NCBI GenBank assembly: GCA_900544395.1
Contig: UQVC01000046.1
Location: 1 to 11,950 of the forward strand
Length of the DNA: 11,950 bases
Reading direction: 5' to 3'
Origin: an uncultured Ruminococcus sp.
GTDB lineage: Bacteria > Bacillota > Clostridia > Lachnospirales > Lachnospiraceae
Shown: in pieces, positions 1-6,840 of the stretch
How the letters are laid out: the number at the start of each line of letters is the position of its first letter
Numbering within the stretch: the first letter of the stretch is position 1
Notes under the pieces: model-generated
What the model saw: the letters and a program-made list of their open reading frames with translations, nothing else
What the model was told of the DNA's origin: nothing
Database searches by the model: none
Position numbers and translations under genes: made by a program

Positions 1-175
1 AACATGAAGCGGCTATAATAGCTATAAATATTTAGTTAAATATCAACAATACAGTACACTAGGAGCAACAAAAGAAATGCTGCCAGAACTTGTAAAAGCA
101 ACCCTTGTACTTCCAGGAGGGTACCATGCGCCAAATACAAAAGAAATCGAAACAATATTGACAGAGTGCTTTTAG
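1..175 (+). pseudogene. 3' remnant of a possible iron-containing alcohol dehydrogenase, frame-disrupted
   Basis: The frame ending at the TAG at 173-175 is open only back to a TGA at 5-7. It encodes about 55 residues containing LGATKEMLPELVKA, then LPGGYHAPNTKEIETIL. The helix, short loop and final 'T-x-EI-x-x-IL' helix resemble the C-terminus of iron-containing alcohol dehydrogenases or GldA-like enzymes, but this is judged by eye and is weak. A neighbouring frame at 3-32 reads HEAAIIAINI before a TAG. This could be the preceding His-containing helix of the same protein, which would place a frameshift near position 30. The upstream part lies outside the window. It may be a decayed gene or an unrelated ORF end; only the 3' end with its stop is directly visible. 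Confidence 0.35.
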
Positions 176-193
176 CATCAGAGATGGGATGAA

Positions 194-229
194 AAGAAAC
201 CGGAACTCATTTCTGACTTCCGGCTTCTT
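194..229 (-). terminator. Hairpin terminator after the amidohydrolase gene
   Basis: AAGAAACCGGAA (194-205) pairs with TTCCGGCTTCTT (218-229) with one mismatch and a 12-nt loop. Read on the minus strand the stem runs into TTTCTTTTC, a modest U-tract, and it lies just 11 bases past the amidohydrolase stop. On the + strand it is followed by CCCC, so termination of the minus-strand operon is the better reading. It may also limit + strand transcription from the 1-175 remnant. Confidence 0.6.
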
Positions 230-240
230 CCCCTACAGCT

Positions 241-1092
241 TCAAATGCTTTGCCATCCAAACATTCGTAAGGCATTATATTTACAAATATTTTCTGCCTC
301 CTCTTGTGTAAAATCCATTTGTTCTAAAATATCACAATATGTATCGTAAATTTCGGTTGCCTGTATACTCCTGCTGTCAGGATAATCTGTCGCAAAAACT
401 AAGTTTTCAACACCAAGAGAACGTAACATTTTATTTGTATTTTTTATTCCCATCCTGTCTGCTAAATCTGGCAGCACGGCTGATAAATTAAAATATGCAT
501 TTAATCCGTATAATTCTTCATATTGAAATCCACCCAAATGAGCAATCGACAATCTAAGATCTGGATATTTCTCCACTGCTTTCCTGATTCTTGCAGGGGA
601 ACATACATCGTCCCATAAGTTCTCTCTTGGATAGGAATGGATTTCTATCAGAATTTTATGGTCATTCGCATATTTTATAATTTGTTCGTAATAATCTCCA
701 TCAATCGGATATCCCGTATTACTTGGATGCAGTTTAATACCAATAAATTCTTTTTGCATCAGTACTTGCTCTAATTCCGACAACATATCCTCTATATCTT
801 TCTTGATATCAAGATCGGCAAAGCAATAAAATCCGCCTTCCTTATCGCATATCATATTTTTCATATTCTTATTCACTGCTTCTGCCGTAAATTCCATAGA
901 AAGCATATATGGATCATTAAAGGGCATAATAACCGCGCATTCAATATTATATTTTTTCATCATACTTTCATAATCATCTATAGAGCCATTTACAATAAAT
1001 CTTCCATCATAATCAATGTTGGCTGCTATGACATCTTTAGGCGTTAGATGAATATGCGCATCTATTTTGGGAATTTTTTTCCAGTCAACCAT
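241..1092 (-). CDS. Amidohydro_2-family metal-dependent hydrolase
   Basis: The 283-aa product is a TIM-barrel amidohydrolase, probably a cytosolic hydrolase or decarboxylase. Visible family marks are the strand-1 metal motif DAHIH (residues 11-15), KLHP (120-123), EIHSYP with His152, SIAHLGG with His185, and ATDYP with Asp236, in the expected order. Together these could build the metal site of the Amidohydro_2 fold (PF04909: ACMSD and related hydrolases). Length is normal for a minimal family member and there is no signal peptide. The start follows GGGGAGAG at a suitable distance and overlaps the end of the kinase gene by 8 nt (ATGGTTGA), implying translational coupling. The substrate cannot be told from sequence. 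The family is certain at superfamily level; why a small-molecule hydrolase is coupled to a kinase is unexplained. Confidence 0.85.
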   Translation of the reverse strand: MVDWKKIPKIDAHIHLTPKDVIAANIDYDGRFIVNGSIDDYESMMKKYNIECAVIMPFNDPYMLSMEFTAEAVNKNMKNMICDKEGGFYCFADLDIKKDIEDMLSELEQVLMQKEFIGIKLHPSNTGYPIDGDYYEQIIKYANDHKILIEIHSYPRENLWDDVCSPARIRKAVEKYPDLRLSIAHLGGFQYEELYGLNAYFNLSAVLPDLADRMGIKNTNKMLRSLGVENLVFATDYPDSRSIQATEIYDTYCDILEQMDFTQEEAENICKYNALRMFGWQSI

Positions 1093-2227
1093 ATATTTTC
1101 TCTCCCCGCTTTCTTCCTGTCTGATACCGCTTCAACTCTTCCAGTCTTCTAAAAAACATTTCCTTCCACTGTGTCTCATCCTCAAAAATATCAGGATCGA
1201 TTTCTTTGATCTGAGGAAGCCCGATATGCCCAACTGCTTCAATTGCAGCCTCACGCTGGGTTTTTCTTTCCGGATAAACAGTCTGACAGTTTGCCCCCTC
1301 TAAGGTATCATAACATCCAAAACTCTGGTTAAAATCCATGATCGGATACAAGGAAATGTAATCATTTGTCTCATTGTCCACCAAAAATCCCCAATTCTCC
1401 GGATGTCGATCTATATTGCCAACCAGATAATCAAGAATATTCATTCCGTAATAAGTTTTTGGATCCTTTTTGATACACTCTTCTAATACATCGAGATCAT
1501 GATTTTGTGCATATATTTCAAATGCCATTTTAGAAATAATGGAATAACGCTTTGAGGTTATGATACTGCTCTCTGTTACTCTTTGCCCACAATAAAAACC
1601 TTCGCGGTACACTACCTGTTTAAAATCAAAGCACTGGCACACTCTGCTCGCAACCAATTCTTTCTTTACTGCATTATCTCCACCGTCTTTCAAAAGGATA
1701 AACTCATTTTTTCTCCTGATCCAGGCTTTCGGAAAATAGCCTTTTGTGGACAAATCCGGCGCTAACTCCTGATTGGTAACTGTCATGGGTTTTCCCCGCA
1801 ATGATAATTCTACAATTGCTTCATTCAATGAATTATCATAGAGGTTCAACTGCTCATAGGAGATATCTTCCCCTTTTTCTTTTACCCAATACACATCCGT
1901 TAATGACACGCAATGATATGATAAAGAAATTTTTGCACGATCACGATCCGTCGTTGCCTGTGCCATTCCGATACTGTTTAAAATCTCTTTTGCATATTTA
2001 CGATCCAAAGACAACACGCGTGAAGCACACCAATAATAGAAGTTATTCATATTATTGATCAATGTGTCAAAATCCCTTTCTTCCTCCAAATAAAGATCAT
2101 AAGGAAAAAATTGAAGAGCCAGAATCACAGCTTCTCCTCTTGTGTTAATCTCCGCTATTTTCCTGTTTCCATGCATTACCTCATAATATGTCAGTCCCTT
2201 GTTTTCTTTTTTTTGAATCATTCCCAT
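1085..2227 (-). CDS. HipA/CtkA-like serine/threonine kinase domain protein
   Basis: A 380-aa protein with a C-terminal HipA-type kinase fold. FILLKDGG gives the likely ATP-binding Lys180. KKELVAS gives the pairing Glu190. DYLVGNIDRHPENWGF contains the HipA catalytic loop N-x-D-R-H-x-x-N, with Asp273 and Asn278. YPIMDFNQSF supplies the metal-binding Asp298. All core catalytic residues are therefore present. The first 150 or so residues are not the usual HipA N-terminal subdomain and are unrecognised. HipA kinases phosphorylate proteins such as glutamyl-tRNA synthetase, and CtkA is a stand-alone relative; the target here is unknown. No small HTH HipB-type antitoxin gene lies beside it. The start has GGAG 11 nt upstream; Met3 is a possible alternative. 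Its end overlaps the amidohydrolase start, and the helical-protein gene lies 61 nt upstream in the same orientation. Confidence 0.8.
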   Translation of the reverse strand: MGMIQKKENKGLTYYEVMHGNRKIAEINTRGEAVILALQFFPYDLYLEEERDFDTLINNMNNFYYWCASRVLSLDRKYAKEILNSIGMAQATTDRDRAKISLSYHCVSLTDVYWVKEKGEDISYEQLNLYDNSLNEAIVELSLRGKPMTVTNQELAPDLSTKGYFPKAWIRRKNEFILLKDGGDNAVKKELVASRVCQCFDFKQVVYREGFYCGQRVTESSIITSKRYSIISKMAFEIYAQNHDLDVLEECIKKDPKTYYGMNILDYLVGNIDRHPENWGFLVDNETNDYISLYPIMDFNQSFGCYDTLEGANCQTVYPERKTQREAAIEAVGHIGLPQIKEIDPDIFEDETQWKEMFFRRLEELKRYQTGRKRGEKIYG

Positions 2228-2288
2228 TTTACTCTATTCTCCATTTTTAATTCATGAAATATCTTTCCAGACAAACTCCCCGACATCT

Positions 2289-4016
2289 TCACTTTACATC
2301 AAAATAGTATTTCATCTCTTTCTGAAACGAAGAATGTCTTGGATATTTTCTTTTATACTCCGCAAAAATCTCTTCTTTTGCTCTCGCCGTTCCCATATCT
2401 TCCTTGATTTCTCCTACCATTGCCAGCAAAACCGCAACTTCTGCGTATTGATTTCGATGCTTTCCTGACACGATTGCATCCGCTCTGCTATATACCGTTT
2501 TTTCCGCCCAAGACAAAATACGCTTCTTTTCTGCCTGTTCCATCGGGTAGTACGCCTTCCATCTCTGAAAATAATTCCAGAATACACTTACCTTATGCAG
2601 CTGGCTCTCTTCTATTATTTCCTGTTCAAATCCCATTACACAATCAGCATCTTGCATTTCCTGGAATCCAATATAATCAGCAATACGCTCCGCTGCCTTA
2701 GATGGCAAAGACTTGCTATATAGATAAAGTAAAAACAACCGGATTCCGTATCGAATAAAAGATGAACTCCATCCCAGAGAACCCGCCGGATTTTTAGAGG
2801 CTGATTTTACAGATATAAAATCCCCCATATAAAAACTAAGAAAATAATAGCTATAACCATCTATGATATTCCGGCGCAGTTCTGTATTTCTTATACCATT
2901 TCCCCCATTTTCTCTGATTCTGTTTTTAAGTACCTCTTTTCCTCGCATCCCATATCGCGCTGCCATTTCCTTTGTACCAAACAGACGCAGAAAATTTTTC
3001 TCTGTTGAATCTGAGCAGAAACACTCCCAGCAAAACTTCATCATTTTTTCTTCATGCCCCAGACGGAATGAAGCATATGCCGCTTTCAGACATATCTCTG
3101 CTCTGATTTTTAATTGTCCGTTAACCCTCTCAAGAACTTTTTCTCCTGTTTTTTCTATCTTTTCATAATCCTGTGCTTTACCATACGCATCCATGGCTGC
3201 CAGATACAACGAAGGGTGTACTGCCGCACTTTCATCTGCGATATGGACAAGTCCTTCTACTCCCTGAGAATACAAGACTGCCTCTTTTAAAAGCCGCCCT
3301 GCGATATCCCCCTGCTTCTCTTTCAGCAGAGCAATCCAATCCTCCCAGAACTGTTCCTGATCCTTCAGCACTTCCCTTCCAACATGAAATACCTCTTCCA
3401 TATGCAGATTTTTAAATGCATAATGATTGAAATACAGATAAAGCATCTCTGCCCTTTTTTCTTTTTTCAATACCTGATAATTCGCATATAAAGTATGTAA
3501 GGCCAGTTGTTTCATATCTGTGGCAATAATCCCATTCTCCGCCAGTGTGTCCAGATCCACAAATTCCCCATCTTCATAATCCGTACTCACTTCCATTTCC
3601 CACAGCCACTCGTAAATACCATTTGCTTCCTGATAGTACCTGTCATTGAGACAGTCATTTGCAAATCTGATCATAAACATAATCTTATCTCCGATCTGCT
3701 GATTATCATAATACTCTATGATCCATTCTCTATCCCAGTAATCTTCCCCGTAGTCCTCATATTCTTCTGTATCCAGATATAATTTACCGTCCTCGATCTG
3801 CTGCTTCCATTCTTCAATCTGCAACATTTTTTCATCAACAAATGTTTTGGACATCAGACTCTGAGGAGAGATATCGACTGTATTCTCTTTCTCTGTGCAT
3901 TCTGTAATCAGATGCTGCAGATATTCATACTGCTCTTTCGACAGCCGCTTCGCTATCTTTTTTATAATTTCCTGTAACTCTTCTTTTGCCAGCTCATCCA
4001 ATTTCAGGTTCATCAT
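2289..4016 (-). CDS. Helical-repeat protein with SWIM zinc-finger-protein-like C-terminus
   Basis: A 575-aa soluble, almost wholly alpha-helical protein without signal peptide or membrane segment. Residues 1-45 form charged helices; 81-105 are very acidic and aromatic (EEYEDYGEDYWDREW). From about 115 to 350 the pattern of paired amphipathic helices with A/Y/L spacing looks TPR-like. Residues 518-572 (GKHRNQYAEVAVLLAMVGE, then AEYKRKYPRHSSFQKEM) resemble from memory the C-terminal helical region of bacterial SWIM zinc-finger proteins. The zinc knuckle itself is absent: the only Cys cluster is FCWECFC (residues 328-334), with no following CxH. A scaffold or adaptor role is inference. AGGAG lies only 3 nt from the first ATG but 6 nt from the second, so Met2 (4013) is probably the real start. 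The nuclease gene ends 39 nt upstream. Confidence 0.65.
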   Translation of the reverse strand: MMNLKLDELAKEELQEIIKKIAKRLSKEQYEYLQHLITECTEKENTVDISPQSLMSKTFVDEKMLQIEEWKQQIEDGKLYLDTEEYEDYGEDYWDREWIIEYYDNQQIGDKIMFMIRFANDCLNDRYYQEANGIYEWLWEMEVSTDYEDGEFVDLDTLAENGIIATDMKQLALHTLYANYQVLKKEKRAEMLYLYFNHYAFKNLHMEEVFHVGREVLKDQEQFWEDWIALLKEKQGDIAGRLLKEAVLYSQGVEGLVHIADESAAVHPSLYLAAMDAYGKAQDYEKIEKTGEKVLERVNGQLKIRAEICLKAAYASFRLGHEEKMMKFCWECFCSDSTEKNFLRLFGTKEMAARYGMRGKEVLKNRIRENGGNGIRNTELRRNIIDGYSYYFLSFYMGDFISVKSASKNPAGSLGWSSSFIRYGIRLFLLYLYSKSLPSKAAERIADYIGFQEMQDADCVMGFEQEIIEESQLHKVSVFWNYFQRWKAYYPMEQAEKKRILSWAEKTVYSRADAIVSGKHRNQYAEVAVLLAMVGEIKEDMGTARAKEEIFAEYKRKYPRHSSFQKEMKYYFDVK

Positions 4017-4055
4017 CTTCTCCTCTCAAGAAAAACATTTCGCTTTTCCAGTTTT

Positions 4056-5066
4056 TCATATATTGTTCACTTTCTTCTCTTTATCTTTTAGAGATAAAAC
4101 CGCCTCTACCTGTGCAATCAGTTGTTCCTTATCTGGCATATACGTTACATATTTTGATGCAAAAATATTATTACTCAGACCGCCAAGTGCATACTGCATA
4201 TCTACATTTCCCTTATCTGTACATAAAATTAATCCTATTGGCGTGTTATCCTCTTCATCATTAACTTCTGCTGCATAGTAATTGAGATACATATTCAACT
4301 GTCCTACTGCTTCTGGCATTAATTTAATCGTTTTCAGTTCAATCAAAATATATGATTTTAATATCTTATTGTAAAACACCATATCAACATAATAATGAAC
4401 ATTTCCAAATGTTACTCTTTGTTGAGTTCCAACAAACATAAAACCTTTTCCCAATTCTAATAAAAATTTTTCTATTTGTCTGACAAGTGCTTCCTCCAAA
4501 TCAGATTCCATCATCGGCTTATCTTCTGGTATCCCTAAAAATTCAAATACATACGGATCTTTCACAATATCCTGGGGTTTTACAATTTCATTACCTTTTA
4601 ATGCCAATTCTAATACTTTCTGCTTATTTGCCTCACCATCTGATAATAAAAGTCTTTCAAAAAGTGATGACGCAATTTGCCTTCTTAATTCTCTGACACT
4701 CCAGCTAGAATTTGCACATTCAACTTCATAGAAGTGACGTTTATCTTTGTCGGAAATTAACAAAAGTTCACAATAATGCGACCAGCTTAACCGTTCAGAC
4801 AGTGTCTGAACGCTACCATACTCTTTATAGAATGTAATCATATTCCAAATATTAGCGCGTGAAAAACCTTTACCAAATTTCCTGGTAAGTTCTTTTGAGA
4901 GCATAGAAATTGTTTTATTTTGATAATTTTCTTCATTTTCATGCAAATTAATATCTTCAACTAGCAGTTTCCCAATTTCCATATATGTTCTTAGAAGAGT
5001 ATTATTCACTTCGACTGTAACATGTGTTCTTGCCTCTTGAAGTAATTTTTCAATTTTATTTATCAT
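4056..5066 (-). CDS. DUF1016/YhcG-family PD-(D/E)XK nuclease domain protein
   Basis: The frame is open from 5102, but the ATG at 5066 has GGAG with a 6-nt spacer and begins MINKIEKLL, which fits the family, giving 336 aa. Residues 1-140 are the helical DUF1016 N-terminal domain (RTYMEIGKLL; SRANIWNMITFYKEY; LSWSHYCELLLISD). Residues 185-330 are a PD-(D/E)XK fold with YYVDMVFYN (Asp228), LIELKTIKL (Glu243-x-Lys245) and PEAVGQLNMY (Gln256). All expected catalytic residues are intact. E. coli YhcG is the namesake; members occur often in accessory regions and near restriction or defence genes, but no function is settled. It is the first intact gene of the four-gene minus-strand unit. Its start overlaps a truncated upstream frame as ATGA, and its leader carries a GC-rich hairpin and then an IS110 element. 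Confidence 0.88.
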   Translation of the reverse strand: MINKIEKLLQEARTHVTVEVNNTLLRTYMEIGKLLVEDINLHENEENYQNKTISMLSKELTRKFGKGFSRANIWNMITFYKEYGSVQTLSERLSWSHYCELLLISDKDKRHFYEVECANSSWSVRELRRQIASSLFERLLLSDGEANKQKVLELALKGNEIVKPQDIVKDPYVFEFLGIPEDKPMMESDLEEALVRQIEKFLLELGKGFMFVGTQQRVTFGNVHYYVDMVFYNKILKSYILIELKTIKLMPEAVGQLNMYLNYYAAEVNDEEDNTPIGLILCTDKGNVDMQYALGGLSNNIFASKYVTYMPDKEQLIAQVEAVLSLKDKEKKVNNI

Positions 5067-5152
5067 CTTAATCTCCATTCCGCCGCCTTCGGCTGGCGGC
5101 ACAAATAGTAATGAAAGTGTTCCAACTCTCTACACTGTGCTGTAAAATAGTT
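5063..5152 (-). pseudogene. Truncated ORF tail overlapping the nuclease start (ATGA)
   Basis: A minus-strand frame of 29 codons is open from just after a TAA at 5153-5155 to a TGA at 5063-5065 that overlaps the nuclease ATG by four bases. It reads ...CRELEHFHYYL then CRQPKAAEWRLR. No start codon is visible in it. ATGA junctions are typical of coupled operon genes, so this may be the 3' end of a small gene whose 5' part lies across the IS110 element (the ORF starting at 6754). Alternatively it is an open leader over the GC-rich hairpin. Not recognised. Confidence 0.3.
5082..5100 (-). repeat. GC-rich hairpin in the nuclease-gene leader
   Basis: GCCGCC (5082-5087) and GGCGGC (5095-5100) form a perfect 6-bp all-GC stem with a 7-nt loop, in an otherwise AT-rich leader. 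In the minus transcript it ends about 12 nt before the GGAG ribosome binding site. No U-tract follows, so it is not a terminator. It could modulate translation or be a member of a dispersed palindromic repeat. Confidence 0.6.
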
Positions 5153-5174
5153 TTAAGAAGCTATACTACAAAGC

Positions 5175-5340
5175 ACGGGAGGAGGAGTTGTAAATTCTTT
5201 CTCGTTTTAGACAGCATCTTAATCAGTGTAAGTTCTGCCTTTTCAAGCACAAATAAGTGGTACTACGAGTCCGTACACTAAGAATTGTTTAAGCGCCTTC
5301 GTTTAATTGTGTGGCAGTTCAGTCAATGGCTTCTTATCTT
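5175..5340 (+). ncRNA. Candidate IS110 bridge RNA region
   Basis: This lies upstream of the transposase, where IS110-group elements encode their bridge RNA. A hairpin is visible: AGTG-G-TAC (5256-5263) pairs with GTACACT (5273-5279) with one bulged G, enclosing a 9-nt loop; AGTGTA at 5225-5230 is an alternative partner for TACACT (5274-5279). The segment at 5204-5215 matches the right end of the element in 11 of 12 positions, as a donor-recognising loop might. The boundaries and loop assignments are inference; only position, size and these pairings are directly visible. Confidence 0.4.
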
Positions 5341-5360
5341 TTACGAAAGGAGTCCGACTT

Positions 5361-6635
5361 ATGAACGTTACTTATCCAACCTGTTGTGGTGTTGATGTCC
5401 ATAAATCTTTTCTCGTCGCCACAATTATTAAAACTACCAATGGTTTTGAACCTTCTTATCAAAAGAAACGTTTCTCTACCTTCAACAACTCTATTTTACA
5501 ATTCAAGAACTGGCTTCTTAAAAACAACTGTTATGACGTCTGCATGGAATCTACCGGTAAATACTGGATCCCTGTCTTTAATCTTCTGGAAGACGACATC
5601 AATGTTACAATCGCCAACCCTAAATGGGTAAAAGCCGTCAAAGGTAATAAAGACGATACGAAAGATTCTAAGTGAATTGGGGATTTGTTCCGTCTTGGAC
5701 TTGTTCGCGGCAGTTATATTCCTTGTAAAAAGATTCGTATTCTCAGAGAATACACAAGGTATCGTTATAAACTCGTTTCCTGCCGTTCCAGTGAAAAGAA
5801 TCGATATCAGAATGCTCTCACTGTCTGCAATGTTGCATTAGATTCTGTTGTTTCTGATATCTTTGGGAAGTCATCCACATCCATCATTGACTACCTGCTT
5901 GAACAATCGGGTACGTCCATCAACCATGAAGAAATCGCTTCTAAACTTCTTAAACGCCTCAAGTCTAAAGAAGATGCAGTGATTGAATCCATTGAGGGCT
6001 ACCAGATGACTGATTCCCAAAAATATCGTATGCGCCTCATTCGCGCACATATGGATTATATCACAGCTGAAATCAATGATGTTGATTCTATGATAGAAAA
6101 TATGATTTCTTCTGATCCTGATTATGAAAATGCTGTTCAGTTACTCTGTACTATTCCGGGTGTCAAACATGATAGTGCCATCACCATCATCTCCGAAATA
6201 GGTATTGATATGTCTCAATTTTGCAGTTCCAAGCGTTTATGCTGTTGGGCAGGTCTTACTCCTGGCAGCAATGAATCTGGTGGTAAGAAGAAATCTGTTC
6301 GGATTACACGTGCCGGTGTCTACCTCAAACCTGCATTGGTACAATGTGCCCATGCAGCCGTGAAATCTGACAAGTCTCCTTACTACAAAAAGAAATATGA
6401 ATCCCTTGTAAAACGCCGTGGTAAAAAAAGAGCCATTATCGCAATTGCCCGTATGATTCTCACTGCAATCTACCAGATGCTGTCTACTGGTGAAACATGG
6501 AATCCGAGCGATTTATACAAAATCGATATGCCACAGGTTCTTGTTGACAAACAAAAAGCCAAGGCTATCAAACAAGCCAAAAAACTATTGCAACAAGAAG
6601 GAATAATCTCGTTGGATGAACCGATAGCTTCTTGA
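5361..6635 (+). pseudogene. IS110-family transposase interrupted by an in-frame TGA
   Basis: The ATG at 5361 follows AAAGGAG (8-nt spacer). An upstream ATG in frame at 5307 lacks such a site. Read through, the frame spans 425 codons. The RuvC-like DEDD domain shows GVDVHKS (Asp12), CMESTGKYW (Glu63) and KDDTKDSK (Asp99, Asp102). The C-terminal Transposase_20 domain shows TIPGVKHDSAITIISEIG, WAGLTPGSNESGGKKKS with the likely catalytic Ser306, and RGKKRAIIAIARMI. Codon 105 is TGA (5673-5675), exactly where relatives have Trp in the 'DAxWIADL' motif; the frame continues as IGDLFRLGLVRGSY. A single G-to-A change explains it. The stop separates the DEDD residues from the serine domain, so the product is probably inactive unless the stop is read through. 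The rest of the gene shows no decay, so the lesion looks recent. Confidence 0.9.
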
Positions 6636-6685
6636 TTTTATTTTCAAATCTATATCACTTCAAAAAGTTGGCTGTTTTAGGCAGC

Positions 6686-6754
6686 TTAGTTAAATGCGCC
6701 ATTTATTAGCTGATCTCTACTTTCTTTCACACTATTATCCACTAATTTCTCCAT
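6686..6754 (-). pseudogene. 5' fragment of a gene cut off at the IS110 right edge
   Basis: Minus-strand ATG at 6754 is preceded by AGAAGGAGGAAGC, a near-perfect ribosome binding site, and a promoter 40-70 nt further up. The frame runs only 22 codons (MEKLVDNSVKESRDQL, then INGAFN) to a TAA at 6686-6688, in or next to the IS right end. Such strong start signals for a 22-codon ORF suggest a truncated gene rather than a chance ORF. Its continuation may be the open frame that ends at 5063. Not recognised by family. Confidence 0.4.
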
Positions 6755-6794
6755 GCTTCCTCCTTCTATATCATCACCTGAATTCACTACACTT

Positions 6795-6826
6795 ATTATA
6801 TCAGTTCCCTCTGTTAGTAGTTGCAA
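6795..6826 (-). promoter_or_regulatory. Extended -10 promoter reading toward the IS and the four-gene operon
   Basis: On the minus strand TGATATAAT (consensus extended -10; TATAAT at 6795-6800) is followed by the strong ribosome binding site and ATG at 6754. The only -35-like hexamer is TTGCAA at 6821-6826, with a long 20-nt spacer, so the extended -10 probably carries the promoter. It lies just past the protease stop and is likely the original promoter of the nuclease operon. Confidence 0.55.
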
Positions 6827-6840
6827 AAATTTTACATTTT

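Larger units (their letters stand above)
5140..6690 (+). mobile_element. IS110-family insertion sequence (ends approximate)
   Basis: A single DEDD transposase gene (5361-6635) is flanked by about 200-250 nt of non-coding DNA on the left and about 50-60 nt on the right, with no terminal inverted repeats seen. That is the architecture of the IS110 group, in which the long left end encodes the bridge RNA. The left edge lies between about 5103 and 5170 and the right edge near 6686-6695, where the flanking minus-strand ORF becomes interrupted. A 12-base near-repeat (GTTTTAGACAGC at 5204, GTTTTAGGCAGC at 6674) links left interior and right end. IS110 elements make no long target duplication, so exact ends need an empty-site comparison. 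Confidence 0.8.

Noticed and set aside
1067..1303. Small + strand frames within the minus-strand operon
   Set aside because: They are antisense to confident genes, lack ribosome binding sites and have no recognisable domain.
5067..5102. Upstream in-frame start of the nuclease at 5102 (12 extra residues, MPPAEGGG...)
   Set aside because: The extra codons are simply the GC hairpin translated. GGAG with a 6-nt spacer points to the ATG at 5066, which also matches the family N-terminus.
5361..5675. Selenocysteine or recoding signal at the transposase TGA
   Set aside because: No obvious SECIS-like hairpin directly follows the TGA, and Trp, not Cys or Sec, is the family residue here, so simple mutation or plain readthrough is more likely.
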